Notes: a model not told the origin generated them from the letters alone. DNA of 64,000 nucleotides from an uncultured Latescibacterota bacterium (GCA_951812755.1 OX638329.1:3914522-3978521), one strand, 5' to 3'. Numbered from the stretch's first letter, positions 19,337 through 28,480 are shown. Numbers and translations: made by a program.

Positions 19337-21739
19337 ATGCTGCGTAATTATCTGGTTATAGCGGTTCGGAATCTGTTGAAGAATAAAATCTTGTCAATGA
19401 TCAACGTTTTGGGACTAGGAGCAAGTCTGTCGATCTGCCTGTTGATCATCTTGTTTGTGTCATACCAAAAAACGTCTGATGCATGGCACAAGAAGGCAGA
19501 TCGTATCTATCTCACCATCAGCGACTACCGTTCGCCCGCCCACCCTGATCGTGTTCGCTCCTTCGCAACGACACCTGTGAGTCTTGCTTCGCTTCTTCAA
19601 GATGTCTGCCCAGATGTAGAAGTGACGACACGGGTACGCAGATTCCGTGGTTCCATGGGCTTTCCCGGCAGTCAAAGTCAAATTAAAGTGTCTGGCCTTT
19701 ATGCCGAGCCGTCGTTTTTCGAGGTATTCGATTTCGCTCTTGTGGAGGGGAATCCCGCTACCGCGCTTTCCGAACCCAATTCCATCGTGTTTTCGCAGAA
19801 CCAGTCGGTTGCACTCTTTGGAGATTCCAGCCCACTGAATCAGACTGTGATGATCGGACAGACGCCATACAAGGTAACGGGCGTCCTGGCGGATCAGCCA
19901 GGGGCTAGCTATGTACGGTTTCAGATCTTGGTGTCGTTTGAGACCTTGAAATTTGCGCCACCCCGCGGCATTCCTCAGTGGAGCGATGGCATGAATGACA
20001 CATACACATTCTTGGTCTTACGAGAAGGTACCCACCCAACGGTCCTGGAAAGATACTTCACACAGATCATTCAAGACCACTACCAGCCTGGTACAGATCA
20101 ACAGATAGAGAGGGCAAGTGTCCAATTACTGACCGACCTCAACCTGAGCGTCATGAGAGTTAACCAACTTAGTTGGATGGTTCCTGGCATGGTTGTTTAT
20201 TTTGTTAGTGTTCTGGCCGCTATAATACTGATAGGGGCGTGCTACAATTATACCAACTTAATTGTGGCCAGAGCAATGGCCAGAGCCCACGAGGTGGCAA
20301 TTCGGAAAGTCGTAGGTGCATATCGCAGACAGATCATTGGCCAAATCTTGATGGAGTCGATTCTAACAGTATTGCTGGCGACGTTTTTTGCCATGTGGCT
20401 GTTGGTATGGTTAATTCCTGCTTTCAACGAGATGTACTTTACTTCACTTTTTCCCTTGGCCCGCATCAAGCTCGACGTTCTCAAAGATCTGACGGTCTAT
20501 CTCACTGTCCTTGGCTTCAGCGTAGGCGTAGGCATTCTTGCGGGCACCTACCCCGCACTTTATCTTTCCCGATTCGTCCCAGTCTTGATCTTGAAGGGAG
20601 GAAGTTTTACAAAGGATCGAGCCAAGTCATTCAATCGGATGTTTGTGGTGGGGCAGTTTGGAATGTCGTTATTCTTCGTCCTCTCGACCCTGTTCGTGTA
20701 CCAGCAGTTTCGATATCTGGTATCGTCCGACTATGGATTTGATCATGAAAATATAGTGAACGTACGGCTTCAGGGAGTGGGCTACGACGTGTTCCGGCAG
20801 GCGATGGAGCAATCGCCCTCAGTGGAGCTCATTTCTGGTTCCTCACAGCTTCTGATGCAGGGTGAGCGATCAGAACGTTCGGTGACGATTGGGAGAGGTG
20901 ATCGTAAGCAAGTTTCCGAATTAAGCGTGGACTACAATTTTGTTTCGAACCTGAAACTCAAGCTACTTGCAGGCCGTTACTTCAATCGCCCGTCGGATAT
21001 TCACAGGAGTGTGCTGCTCAATAGGACCGCTACTCGGCTGCTAGGTCTGGAAAACGAAGAGCAAGCGATAGGTCAAATCTTGAACGTGTCAGGGAAGAAC
21101 ACGAAACCTACCATTGTGGGGATTCTGGAAGACTTTCAGACACAGGGCATAGGCATGGATATTGATCCTGTCATACTGTTCTGTGAGCCAGCGCGTTTAC
21201 AGTGGGCAAACGTGCGCGTGTTACCCGGCCATATGCCTGAGGCGGTTGCGCACCTCGAACAGGTCTGGGCTGAGTTAGGAAGTCCTTGGAAAGTGGAGTA
21301 CGATCTGTTTACGACGCAAATCCAAAAAGGAATGCTCGCTGGAGTCTATTCCGATGTTTTGCATATCATTGCTCTGATTAGCACTTTCGGGGTGCTTTTG
21401 GCCTTACTTGGCATGTTGGGAATAGCTATGCATGTCACGGAAATGCAGGTCAAGGCAGTTGCAATACGTAAGGTTCTGGGAGCGAGTTCTTGGCAGATCG
21501 CTGTGCTCTTGTCAAAGGATTTTCTCTTGATGCTTGTTGTGGCGGTTCTACTTGCAGCTCCTGCTGCGTGGTTTGCAAACCACCTCTGGTTAAACCAGTT
21601 CCCCCTCCGAACCACAATGAGTCCGTGGCTGTTCGGTGGTGTTGTTGCCGTGATGGTAGCAGTTGTTCTCACAGTAGTTGGGTCGCAGACGCTTCGTGCA
21701 GCGAATTCCGACCCAGTAAAGGCACTCAGACGTTTATAG
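19337..21739 (+). CDS. MacB/FtsX-type ABC transporter permease (orphan)
   Basis: Protein of 800 residues: an N-terminal membrane segment (about 20-45), a large periplasmic MacB-core domain (about 50-280), three segments (about 285-430), a second periplasmic domain (about 455-665) and three final segments. ARAHEVAIRKVVGAYR and MQVKAVAIRKVLGAS are the paired FtsX coupling motifs, so the protein is a tandem FtsX permease. This is the long form common in Bacteroidota and Acidobacteriota. No ATPase gene is adjacent; it may use a partner elsewhere. Codon use is visibly looser than in neighbouring genes, suggesting transfer. Confidence 0.85.
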   Translation: MLRNYLVIAVRNLLKNKILSMINVLGLGASLSICLLIILFVSYQKTSDAWHKKADRIYLTISDYRSPAHPDRVRSFATTPVSLASLLQDVCPDVEVTTRVRRFRGSMGFPGSQSQIKVSGLYAEPSFFEVFDFALVEGNPATALSEPNSIVFSQNQSVALFGDSSPLNQTVMIGQTPYKVTGVLADQPGASYVRFQILVSFETLKFAPPRGIPQWSDGMNDTYTFLVLREGTHPTVLERYFTQIIQDHYQPGTDQQIERASVQLLTDLNLSVMRVNQLSWMVPGMVVYFVSVLAAIILIGACYNYTNLIVARAMARAHEVAIRKVVGAYRRQIIGQILMESILTVLLATFFAMWLLVWLIPAFNEMYFTSLFPLARIKLDVLKDLTVYLTVLGFSVGVGILAGTYPALYLSRFVPVLILKGGSFTKDRAKSFNRMFVVGQFGMSLFFVLSTLFVYQQFRYLVSSDYGFDHENIVNVRLQGVGYDVFRQAMEQSPSVELISGSSQLLMQGERSERSVTIGRGDRKQVSELSVDYNFVSNLKLKLLAGRYFNRPSDIHRSVLLNRTATRLLGLENEEQAIGQILNVSGKNTKPTIVGILEDFQTQGIGMDIDPVILFCEPARLQWANVRVLPGHMPEAVAHLEQVWAELGSPWKVEYDLFTTQIQKGMLAGVYSDVLHIIALISTFGVLLALLGMLGIAMHVTEMQVKAVAIRKVLGASSWQIAVLLSKDFLLMLVVAVLLAAPAAWFANHLWLNQFPLRTTMSPWLFGGVVAVMVAVVLTVVGSQTLRAANSDPVKALRRL

Positions 21740-21777
21740 AGCTGACCCTATATTGCCCTACGCAAGCTCTACATAAA

Positions 21778-21804
21778 CGCCCAACTCCTAATTTTTAATT
21801 CTCA
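21778..21804 (+). repeat. CCTAATT-type dispersed repeat, copy 1
   Basis: This 27-nt sequence starts CGCCCAACTCCTAATT and runs to TTTAATTCTCA. The same words, with an extra CCTAATT heptamer, recur at 53959-54000. Here it ends directly at the ribosome-binding site of the sulfatase that follows. Confidence 0.6.
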
Positions 21805-21814
21805 GGGAGGAACT

Positions 21815-23197
21815 GTGAACAAAATGAATGTGTTATTCATCGCCGTGGATGACCTCCGCCCGCAACTCGGTTGCTACGGTCAGAATTTCGTACAGTCGCC
21901 GAACATCGATCAATTAGCCGCAGGGGGCGTCCTCTTCGAGCGGGCTTACTGCCAGCAAGCCGTGTGCGCGCCTTCTCGGGCGAGTGTTTTAAGTGGCTGC
22001 CGTCCAGATACGACGACAATTTACGATCTACAGACCCCCTTGCGGTCCGTGATGCCCGATATCCTCTCGCTGCCACAGCACTTCAAGCAGCACGGCTACG
22101 AGACGCGATCCATCGGAAAAATCTATCACCATCGAAACGATGATCTGCAAGGATGGACGACCGAACCACACGTCTCAACAGGAGATTGGAAGGGACGGGG
22201 CTACCTGACGGATGAAGCGATGGAAGTGATCGAGCGCACAGATGCCCTATTGACCGCCGAAGGCTCCACACGACGGGGTCTGGGACCGGCTTTTGAAGCC
22301 GCGGACGTTCCAGATGATGCCTATCACGACGGCAAGGACGCCGATCAGGCGATCAAGACCCTCAACGAATTGCGCGATCAACCCTTCTTCCTCGCCGTGG
22401 GCTTTCACAAACCTCATTTGCCGTTCAATGCCCCCAAGCATCACTGGGACCGTTACGACCGGGAAGCATTGCCACTCGCCCTGAATACCAGCGCGCCAGA
22501 GAACGTCACCGAGTATTCTTTAACTGAATTCGGTGAGCTTCGCGGTTACTTTGGAATGCCCAGGGAGGGACCGATACCAGAGGACCTATCGCGCACATTG
22601 GTCCACGGCTACTGCGCGTGTGTCTCGTATATGGACGCGCAGGTCGGTCGCGTACTCGACGAAGTCGAACGGCTCGGCCTCAAAGAGAACACCGTTGTAA
22701 TCCTGTGGGGAGATCACGGTTGGAAACTCGGCGAACACGGCAGCTGGTGCAAGCACACGAACTTCGACATCGATACACATGCCCCAATGATCATCCGTTC
22801 GCCAGAACGCGGCAAGCAGGGCGCAAAGGCATCCGGGCTTACGGAGTTCGTCGATATGTACCCATCGCTGTGTGACCTGTGCGATCTGCCACTGCCCGAT
22901 CATCTCGAGGGCCAGAGCTTTGTTCCCTTGATGGAGGATCCCGATAGAACATGGAAACAGGCGGCTTTCAGCCAGTATCCGCGCACGGGCGTGATGGGCT
23001 ATACCATCAAGACCGATGACTTCCGCTACACAGAATGGCAATCAAGAGATACAGGAGACGTAAAAGCACGAGAGCTTTACGATCATCGGGAAGATGCGGC
23101 GGAAAATGTCAATGCCGCGGAAGATGTTCGCTATGCCGAAACAATAAGCGAACTTGAGAAAGTGCTGAAAAAAGGTTGGGAAGCCGCGAGAGCATAG
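21815..23197 (+). CDS. Sulfatase, iduronate-2-sulfatase-like
   Basis: Type I sulfatase of 460 residues. VDDLRPQLG supplies the first metal ligands; CAPSRASVLSG is the signature with Cys51 as formylglycine precursor; WGDHGWKLGEHG (about 287-298) is typical of the iduronate-2-sulfatase-like branch. The start is a GTG with GGGAGG 4 nt upstream; an internal ATG (residue 4) is less well placed. No signal peptide is seen. Acidic uronate 2-sulfates are possible substrates, by family only. A REPIN-like element follows. Confidence 0.88.
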   Translation: MNKMNVLFIAVDDLRPQLGCYGQNFVQSPNIDQLAAGGVLFERAYCQQAVCAPSRASVLSGCRPDTTTIYDLQTPLRSVMPDILSLPQHFKQHGYETRSIGKIYHHRNDDLQGWTTEPHVSTGDWKGRGYLTDEAMEVIERTDALLTAEGSTRRGLGPAFEAADVPDDAYHDGKDADQAIKTLNELRDQPFFLAVGFHKPHLPFNAPKHHWDRYDREALPLALNTSAPENVTEYSLTEFGELRGYFGMPREGPIPEDLSRTLVHGYCACVSYMDAQVGRVLDEVERLGLKENTVVILWGDHGWKLGEHGSWCKHTNFDIDTHAPMIIRSPERGKQGAKASGLTEFVDMYPSLCDLCDLPLPDHLEGQSFVPLMEDPDRTWKQAAFSQYPRTGVMGYTIKTDDFRYTEWQSRDTGDVKARELYDHREDAAENVNAAEDVRYAETISELEKVLKKGWEAARA

Positions 23198-23313
23198 CCG
23201 TCCTGACCTTGCCTTTTATCCACAAGACGGTATATTGTCTGTATGCGTTTCTATAAATTCCCACGGAACTAATTGGTATTTCAAAAAAATTTGCTAATAT
23301 ATTTTTTTGATAG

Positions 23314-23385
23314 ACTGGATTGCGGCTTAAAGCATGCCGCAATGACAACCGCCGTTCGTCACTCCGGCGTAGGCCGGAGTCCAGT
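23314..23385. repeat. REPIN-like pair of inverted hairpins
   Basis: Two hairpins face each other. The left one is ATTGCGGC-9-GCCGCAAT (23319-23343); the right one is ACTCCGGC-4-GCCGGAGT (23361-23380). Both begin, from their outer ends, with ACTGGA and close with a TGAC word, so the right unit is a diverged inverted copy of the left. Two inverted REP units with a short spacer is the REPIN layout. The element fills much of the gap between two genes and touches neither. Confidence 0.6.
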
Positions 23386-23423
23386 GAGTTTAGGCATGAA
23401 ACTTATTTGAAAGAGTACTAATT

Positions 23424-24236
23424 ATGACCATCAAATATTCTCTTCGTGAACCCATGGCTCCTGGCAATACCCTCATGGAGAAATTCCAGGTGCTCAAAGA
23501 ACTCGGCTTTTCCGGTATTGAAATCACCAATAGCAGCACATCAGATTTTGCAGATGAGATCAAAGCAGCGGCAGACGCGACGGGTATTGTGCCCAATATT
23601 TTCTCTGCCCGAGGCGGCAATCGCCTGCTCGACGCGCGTCCCCAGGAACGCAACACAGCCATACAATCCATCAACGACGCCCTGACCCTGTGTGCTGAAA
23701 TCGGCGGTGTAGGTGTGATATTTCCACCGCTTATCGGCATCAAAATGGGGGGTGGCGAGCGCATTCCAAACCTCTCACCCCTGTACAGCACATCTGCACT
23801 TGAAAAAGATCTCCTCATCGAAATACTCAAGCGAGACATCGCGCCGCATGCTGAAGCGTGTGACAGTCTTCTGATTCTCGAACCCTTGAACCGCTACGAA
23901 CAGTGGTGGCCCTGCACAGTAGCCCAGGGCGTTGAAATCTGCGAAGCCGTGGGCAGTCCATCTATCGCCACCATGGCCGATCTTTTTCACATGAGTATCG
24001 AGGAAGCCGACCTCGCCGAAGCCATCCGCGCTGGGGGTAAACACATCGCCAATGTGCATCTGGCCGACAGCAATCGTATCCTCCCCGGCTATGGTCACAC
24101 GGATTTTGGTCCCCCCCTCAAAGCACTATCCGACATCGGCTATGAGTACTACTGCGGCTTCGAATGCAGCATCCCTTCGGGTGATGCCAGAGCAGAACTC
24201 CGAAAATCTATAGATTATCTCAACAGCCAGTTGTAG
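23424..24236 (+). CDS. Sugar phosphate isomerase/epimerase (xylose-isomerase-like TIM barrel)
   Basis: TIM-barrel protein of 270 residues in the AP-endonuclease-2/tagatose-epimerase superfamily. The four metal ligands are in expected places: Glu153 (ILEPLNRYE), Asp186 (MADLFHM), His212 (NVHLADS) and Glu247 (GFECSI). The family interconverts ketoses, inosoles or hydroxy-acids. No signal peptide; cytoplasmic. It begins a plus-strand run with a FTR-like protein, phosphoesterase and two PhyH proteins, which suggests catabolism of one polyol or sugar-derived compound. Confidence 0.84.
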   Translation: MTIKYSLREPMAPGNTLMEKFQVLKELGFSGIEITNSSTSDFADEIKAAADATGIVPNIFSARGGNRLLDARPQERNTAIQSINDALTLCAEIGGVGVIFPPLIGIKMGGGERIPNLSPLYSTSALEKDLLIEILKRDIAPHAEACDSLLILEPLNRYEQWWPCTVAQGVEICEAVGSPSIATMADLFHMSIEEADLAEAIRAGGKHIANVHLADSNRILPGYGHTDFGPPLKALSDIGYEYYCGFECSIPSGDARAELRKSIDYLNSQL

Positions 24237-24271
24237 CCCAAACACAAGATCCCAAAACTGGAGGTATAGCC

Positions 24272-24700
24272 ATGTCGTCTGAACCCACAGAAAAAAGCCT
24301 CAAAAGAATGCAGATATACACAGAAAAGTACTGGGAAAAAACCGGGACATCGCCGCATCCAACCCGGGAAGTCGCCGATACGGTCATCAACGGCCTTGCA
24401 GAAAACATCGATGAACTGGGCCGCCCGCTTTGCCCCTGCAACTTTTATCCCGACAAAAAGGCCGAACTCGAACGCAGCCGCGAATGGGTCTGTGCCTGTG
24501 ACGAAATGAAAATTTTCAAATACTGTCACTGCCTGCTCTTTGTCACTCCCGAAGGCATGCCCATTACGGAATACTTACCCGAAGACCACGAAGGCCGCCA
24601 GGTCTATGGCCTCATCGAAGACCCTACCCCGGACAAGGGCCGCGAACTGCGTCGCAAAGCCGATGAAAAAATCGCCGAATGGAAAGCGGAAAAAGAATGA
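24272..24700 (+). CDS. Ferredoxin-thioredoxin reductase catalytic-subunit-like protein
   Basis: Protein of 142 residues with the six cysteines of the FTR beta chain in family spacing: CPC (54-56), CAC (74-76) and CHC (85-87). They bind a 4Fe-4S cluster next to a redox-active disulfide. The second motif is CAC in place of the usual CPC. FTR passes electrons from ferredoxin to thioredoxins. No FTR variable chain, ferredoxin or thioredoxin gene is nearby, which matches stand-alone FTR-like proteins of non-phototrophs. The acidic C-terminal 35 residues are extra. Confidence 0.86.
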   Translation: MSSEPTEKSLKRMQIYTEKYWEKTGTSPHPTREVADTVINGLAENIDELGRPLCPCNFYPDKKAELERSREWVCACDEMKIFKYCHCLLFVTPEGMPITEYLPEDHEGRQVYGLIEDPTPDKGRELRRKADEKIAEWKAEKE

Positions 24701-24778
24701 GCTATCAGCTTTTAGCATTCAGCCCCATCCCATCCGCCCTAAGACGACATAGCTACTTGACTTGTTTTGTTGATAGCT
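24700..24778. repeat. AGCTATCA inverted repeat
   Basis: AGCTATCA (24700-24707) and TGATAGCT (24771-24778) form a perfect 8-bp inverted pair around 63 nt of low-complexity text with GCTTTTAGC-like words. It begins at the stop codon of the FTR-like gene and ends just before the phosphoesterase start. Such sequences are usually small non-autonomous palindromes; no terminator T tract is seen. Confidence 0.4.
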
Positions 24779-24789
24779 GACCGCTCTCA

Positions 24790-26793
24790 ATGTTTGACAA
24801 AACCCACCTCCCCCCCGCTCAATTTGAATGCGCGATCATCGCCGACACGCATTACATGATTGACGTTGGCGACCGCCCCCTCGAATTTGAATCGCGCCGC
24901 GTGCAAACCCAACGCGCCGGCATTGCCCTGCAACAAGTCGCAGCTATTGAGGCCGATTTTGTCATCCACATGGGCGACCTCGTCCAGGAATATCCCGAAA
25001 CGCCCGACTTCAAACGTGCGATGCTCGAAGCGCGCGATCAGATACGCGCCTGCAATATTGATCCACACTATGTCGCTGGCAATCACGATATCGGCGACAA
25101 AACCGATCCCACCATGCCCACCCATGAGGCAACCGCGGAATCCCTCGCGTTCTTCCACGATCTCTTTGGCCCCTCCTGGTACAGTTTTGACCGCGATCTG
25201 TGTCACTTTATCGTGCTCAATTCCCAGATCCTCAACTCAAAAATATCCGAAGCAGACGACCAGTGGGAATGGCTTGAATCCGATCTTGAGAAACACAAAA
25301 ACCAGCGGCTTTTCCTCTTTTTTCACCTCCCCCTTTATCTTTCGGAAAAAAATGAACCTGGACTGGGACACTACGACAACATCAGCCCGCCAGACCGAGA
25401 CCGCCTCCTCGCATTGATTCAAAAATACGGAATCGAACTCCTCTTCGCGGCACACGTACACTATCCTTTTTACGACAAAATTGGCAAAACGCGCTATTTC
25501 ATCGTCCCTTCCACATCGTTTACACGTCCGGGATTCGGTCATCTCTACGCCAGTGCGCCGCCACCTGAACAGGGGCGAGACGACACTGGCAAGCTGGGAT
25601 TTTATCTCCTCCGCATACGCGCCGATCACACCGACATCCACTTCATCCGCACAAAAGGCAAAATAAAACGCCCTGCCCGCGGCCACCTCATCACCTGCAC
25701 ATCCGCCGATCTGTCTTCCCCTATTGGACTCACCCTCCACCACCCCATCACGCCCATCGCAGAACTCCCAATCGCCTATCCCTCTGTCGTGCGTCAAAAA
25801 GTGCGCAATGACCAGCATCTTTTGGCCTGCATAGAACTCGGTGCCAAATTTGCGCGCTTTCCCTGGCGCGACCTGCGCGACCCCTTTCAGCGCACACGCC
25901 TCGAAATGCTCTGTTCCGAAGGTATAATGCCCATTGCCACATTCCTCGAACCACGCATCACCTCATTGCCCGAGCATATTGAAGCCAACCTCGATTTTGT
26001 ACAGAATTGGGAAATCCAAATATTTGATCCCGCGCAATTATCCGATGAAGTTTGCGAGATACTCAACCGATGTAAAGAACTTGCAGAACTCTCGCTCTGT
26101 CCCATCATCCCCAACGAACGCGTACACGGCAAACAACACCTGCGAACCCGAATGGGTTATCATCTCGAAGAACTCGAAAACCTGAACGCGACCCTTCAAA
26201 ACGCCGATATTCACCTTCAGCGCGTCATCTGTCGCGTACCGCCCAACGAATCGCCGTGGACTTATATCCAATCCCTGAGCGAACGCAAATACTCGAATAT
26301 CGGTCACATCGACTTCTCACTCGAATTAGACGCGCAGAACGACAGTACCAATGCCCACCGAATTGCCGAAGCCACATTTGCCATTGTCCGCCTATTAGGC
26401 GCGCGCCTCTTTGTCGATCCACTCACCGACTTTGACCGCACAATGGATGTCACACATGGATTGCTCGACACCCTCTGCAACCCCCGCGCACCTTTTCACG
26501 CGCTGCGTTGTCTCAACACGCTTCTCAACAGCCCCGTTCACGATACCACTTTTACAGATCCCCACGAACAAACATGGGAAAACAACCGCATCCTGTATCT
26601 CAACAACACCTATCGCAGACTCGCTCTGGTGCTACCAGCTCAAGATATTTTTGATCTCAACACCCTTGAATTTTCACTCGACACCAGCCCTGTTCGCATC
26701 TATCATCTATGCACGGGAGAAACCGAAACAGTATCTCGCAACGCACAGATCAAAATACAGGATGGTTCGCCCATCCTGGTGATTGGACACTGA
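24790..26793 (+). CDS. Metallophosphoesterase with an unrecognised C-terminal domain
   Basis: Protein of 667 residues. The N-terminal 280 residues are a calcineurin-type phosphoesterase: D-T-H (19-21), GD (62-63), GNHD (97-100), FHLP and AHVH, the last being GHxH with Ala in place of Gly. The C-terminal half (about 330-660) has alternating strands and helices (AKFARFPWRDLRDPF, LVLPAQDIFDL) and looks like a TIM-barrel domain, but I do not recognise it. The fusion is unusual: most phosphoesterases of this class end near 300 residues. It lies 16 nt before the first PhyH gene. Cytoplasmic, no signal. Confidence 0.75.
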   Translation: MFDKTHLPPAQFECAIIADTHYMIDVGDRPLEFESRRVQTQRAGIALQQVAAIEADFVIHMGDLVQEYPETPDFKRAMLEARDQIRACNIDPHYVAGNHDIGDKTDPTMPTHEATAESLAFFHDLFGPSWYSFDRDLCHFIVLNSQILNSKISEADDQWEWLESDLEKHKNQRLFLFFHLPLYLSEKNEPGLGHYDNISPPDRDRLLALIQKYGIELLFAAHVHYPFYDKIGKTRYFIVPSTSFTRPGFGHLYASAPPPEQGRDDTGKLGFYLLRIRADHTDIHFIRTKGKIKRPARGHLITCTSADLSSPIGLTLHHPITPIAELPIAYPSVVRQKVRNDQHLLACIELGAKFARFPWRDLRDPFQRTRLEMLCSEGIMPIATFLEPRITSLPEHIEANLDFVQNWEIQIFDPAQLSDEVCEILNRCKELAELSLCPIIPNERVHGKQHLRTRMGYHLEELENLNATLQNADIHLQRVICRVPPNESPWTYIQSLSERKYSNIGHIDFSLELDAQNDSTNAHRIAEATFAIVRLLGARLFVDPLTDFDRTMDVTHGLLDTLCNPRAPFHALRCLNTLLNSPVHDTTFTDPHEQTWENNRILYLNNTYRRLALVLPAQDIFDLNTLEFSLDTSPVRIYHLCTGETETVSRNAQIKIQDGSPILVIGH

Positions 26794-26808
26794 CCGATAG
26801 AGGCCATT

Positions 26809-27642
26809 ATGAAACCACAAAATCAGCGCTTTGAATCCAACTATCCGCTCGATACAGATCAAGTTTCCGAATGGGTAGAACAATTTCATCGAGACGGATT
26901 TCTATTTCTCGAAGATGTCTTAAAAGAAGAACACATCGCACAACTCAAAACGGACCTCGACTGGTCTCTCGCGCATTTTACCAGCCGAGACAAAGACCCC
27001 AATGGCAAGCTCAGCCCACAAAGCGGCAAATCCAGCCACCGCCTGTGCCATCGCATGTTCGAGCACAGCCAGGCCAACCTCAACCTGTTCGACCTCGAAC
27101 CCATCGTCAGCTTTGCCGAAGCCCTCGTTGCCACAAATTGTCACGTTATACACAACAACTCCTTCATCACGCCACCCGGCGGCGGCCTCACGACCTGGCA
27201 TCAGGACGATTCCCCGCATTATGTTGTCACAGATGGCAAGCCTCCCACAAATATCCACCTGCCCGTACTCGTATTCACCTGCAATTATTATCTCACCGAT
27301 GTGACGAAAATCGAACATGGCGGCACAGAAGTCATACCAGGCTCACATCTCATTGGAGAAAGCCCACGCGAGGTTGCATGGGAAAAATGGCAGAACAAAA
27401 TCCATTACAACCTCGGCAAAGCCGGTAGCGTCATCATGTTCAACAATCAGGTCTGGCACAGAGGGGGACCAAATCAGAGCAATCGCAGCCGCTACATCAC
27501 CCAAATCACCTATGGTCGGCGGCTCATCGGCCACAAATACTATCCGTTTATGAACTACACCCTGCCAGAACATGTCTATCGCAATGCAAATGAAAGACTC
27601 AGACGCCTCGTCGGATTCTTAGACCATGGAGCCTATGGATGA
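26809..27642 (+). CDS. Phytanoyl-CoA dioxygenase family protein (canonical Fe triad)
   Basis: Fe(II)/2-oxoglutarate oxygenase of 277 residues. The facial triad is HQD (His131, Asp133) and His217 in VWHRGG, with Arg228 (SRY) placed to bind 2-oxoglutarate. The GGTEVIPGSH motif is typical of PhyH proteins. Its substrate is unknown; in this type of genome PhyH proteins commonly hydroxylate small natural products or sugars. It lies between the phosphoesterase and a second PhyH-type gene 19 nt downstream. Confidence 0.88.
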   Translation: MKPQNQRFESNYPLDTDQVSEWVEQFHRDGFLFLEDVLKEEHIAQLKTDLDWSLAHFTSRDKDPNGKLSPQSGKSSHRLCHRMFEHSQANLNLFDLEPIVSFAEALVATNCHVIHNNSFITPPGGGLTTWHQDDSPHYVVTDGKPPTNIHLPVLVFTCNYYLTDVTKIEHGGTEVIPGSHLIGESPREVAWEKWQNKIHYNLGKAGSVIMFNNQVWHRGGPNQSNRSRYITQITYGRRLIGHKYYPFMNYTLPEHVYRNANERLRRLVGFLDHGAYG

Positions 27643-27661
27643 CAAAAGACAGGAGGCCATT

Positions 27662-28480
27662 ATGATGACAGATGCGCAGCGCTATTTATTTGATATGATG
27701 GGATATTTGCATCTGGAACAAGCACTTAAACGAACAGAACTGAAAGCTGCACAACAGGCTATAGATCGGTACGTAAATGCCTCAGAGGATGAACTACCCG
27801 AAGGATTTGGGCGTTCAACCTCATTATTTGACAAAAATCGGACACAGTTCAAATACGCTTTTGCTTTTGACAAAGTACTGGAAGCACTGGTCTTTCACCG
27901 TTCATTCTGGCCCATTGTGCTGGAAGTATCTGGGCGGCGACCGCGGCTAAACAGCGGAGATGTGCGGATCAATACGGCTAAAGACCCCGTTCATCGATTG
28001 CATTGTTCGCGCGAGAGTTTTGGTCCCTATAGCTGCCGATATAGCTGCGACGATGGGAAAATTTATTGCGACGACCTGGTGGTATTTATCTATCTCACAG
28101 ATGTCTTGCCCGGAGATGGTGGATTGCTGCTCGTGCCGGGGTCACACAAAAGCGATTTTAAGCGCCCACCCGATGTGTTCAACGACGGATGGATCGAAAA
28201 AGACTTACCCCTCGGTGTGGCGAATATCACAGCCCGAGCCGGCGATATTGTCATAACCACAGAATTGATGACACACGGGGCAATGGCATGGCAACCCAAA
28301 AATCGGGACCGCCGTTTCTTTATTCTCAGATACCGCCCGCAATATCACCGACAAATCCACGAATTTCCCGATCCAGTACTGGCACGGCTTTCACCCGAAA
28401 CGCGAGAGCTTATCGAGACGCAGTCCTATACGTATGAAAAAGAAATAGTTAAAAAGGATTTCGTGACATTGACGATTTAA
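27662..28480 (+). CDS. PhyH-like oxygenase with a non-canonical metal triad
   Basis: Protein of 272 residues. The start at 27662 is chosen because AGGAGG lies 5 nt upstream; the frame is open to 27626 inside the previous gene. It has the PhyH fold marks (LTDVLPGDGGLLLVPGSHKS, MTHGAMAW with His205), but the first iron motif reads H-C-S (114-116) rather than HxD. A second His (111) is close. In Fe/2-oxoglutarate enzymes, loss of this carboxylate opens a metal site, as in halogenases with HxA or HxG. Whether this protein binds iron and halide, or is inactive, cannot be told from sequence. Confidence 0.82.
   Translation: MMTDAQRYLFDMMGYLHLEQALKRTELKAAQQAIDRYVNASEDELPEGFGRSTSLFDKNRTQFKYAFAFDKVLEALVFHRSFWPIVLEVSGRRPRLNSGDVRINTAKDPVHRLHCSRESFGPYSCRYSCDDGKIYCDDLVVFIYLTDVLPGDGGLLLVPGSHKSDFKRPPDVFNDGWIEKDLPLGVANITARAGDIVITTELMTHGAMAWQPKNRDRRFFILRYRPQYHRQIHEFPDPVLARLSPETRELIETQSYTYEKEIVKKDFVTLTI

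Noticed and set aside
19337-21739. The orphan permease considered together with the ABC ATPase at 44478
   Set aside because: They are 23 kb apart on opposite strands, and the ATPase already overlaps its own permease gene.
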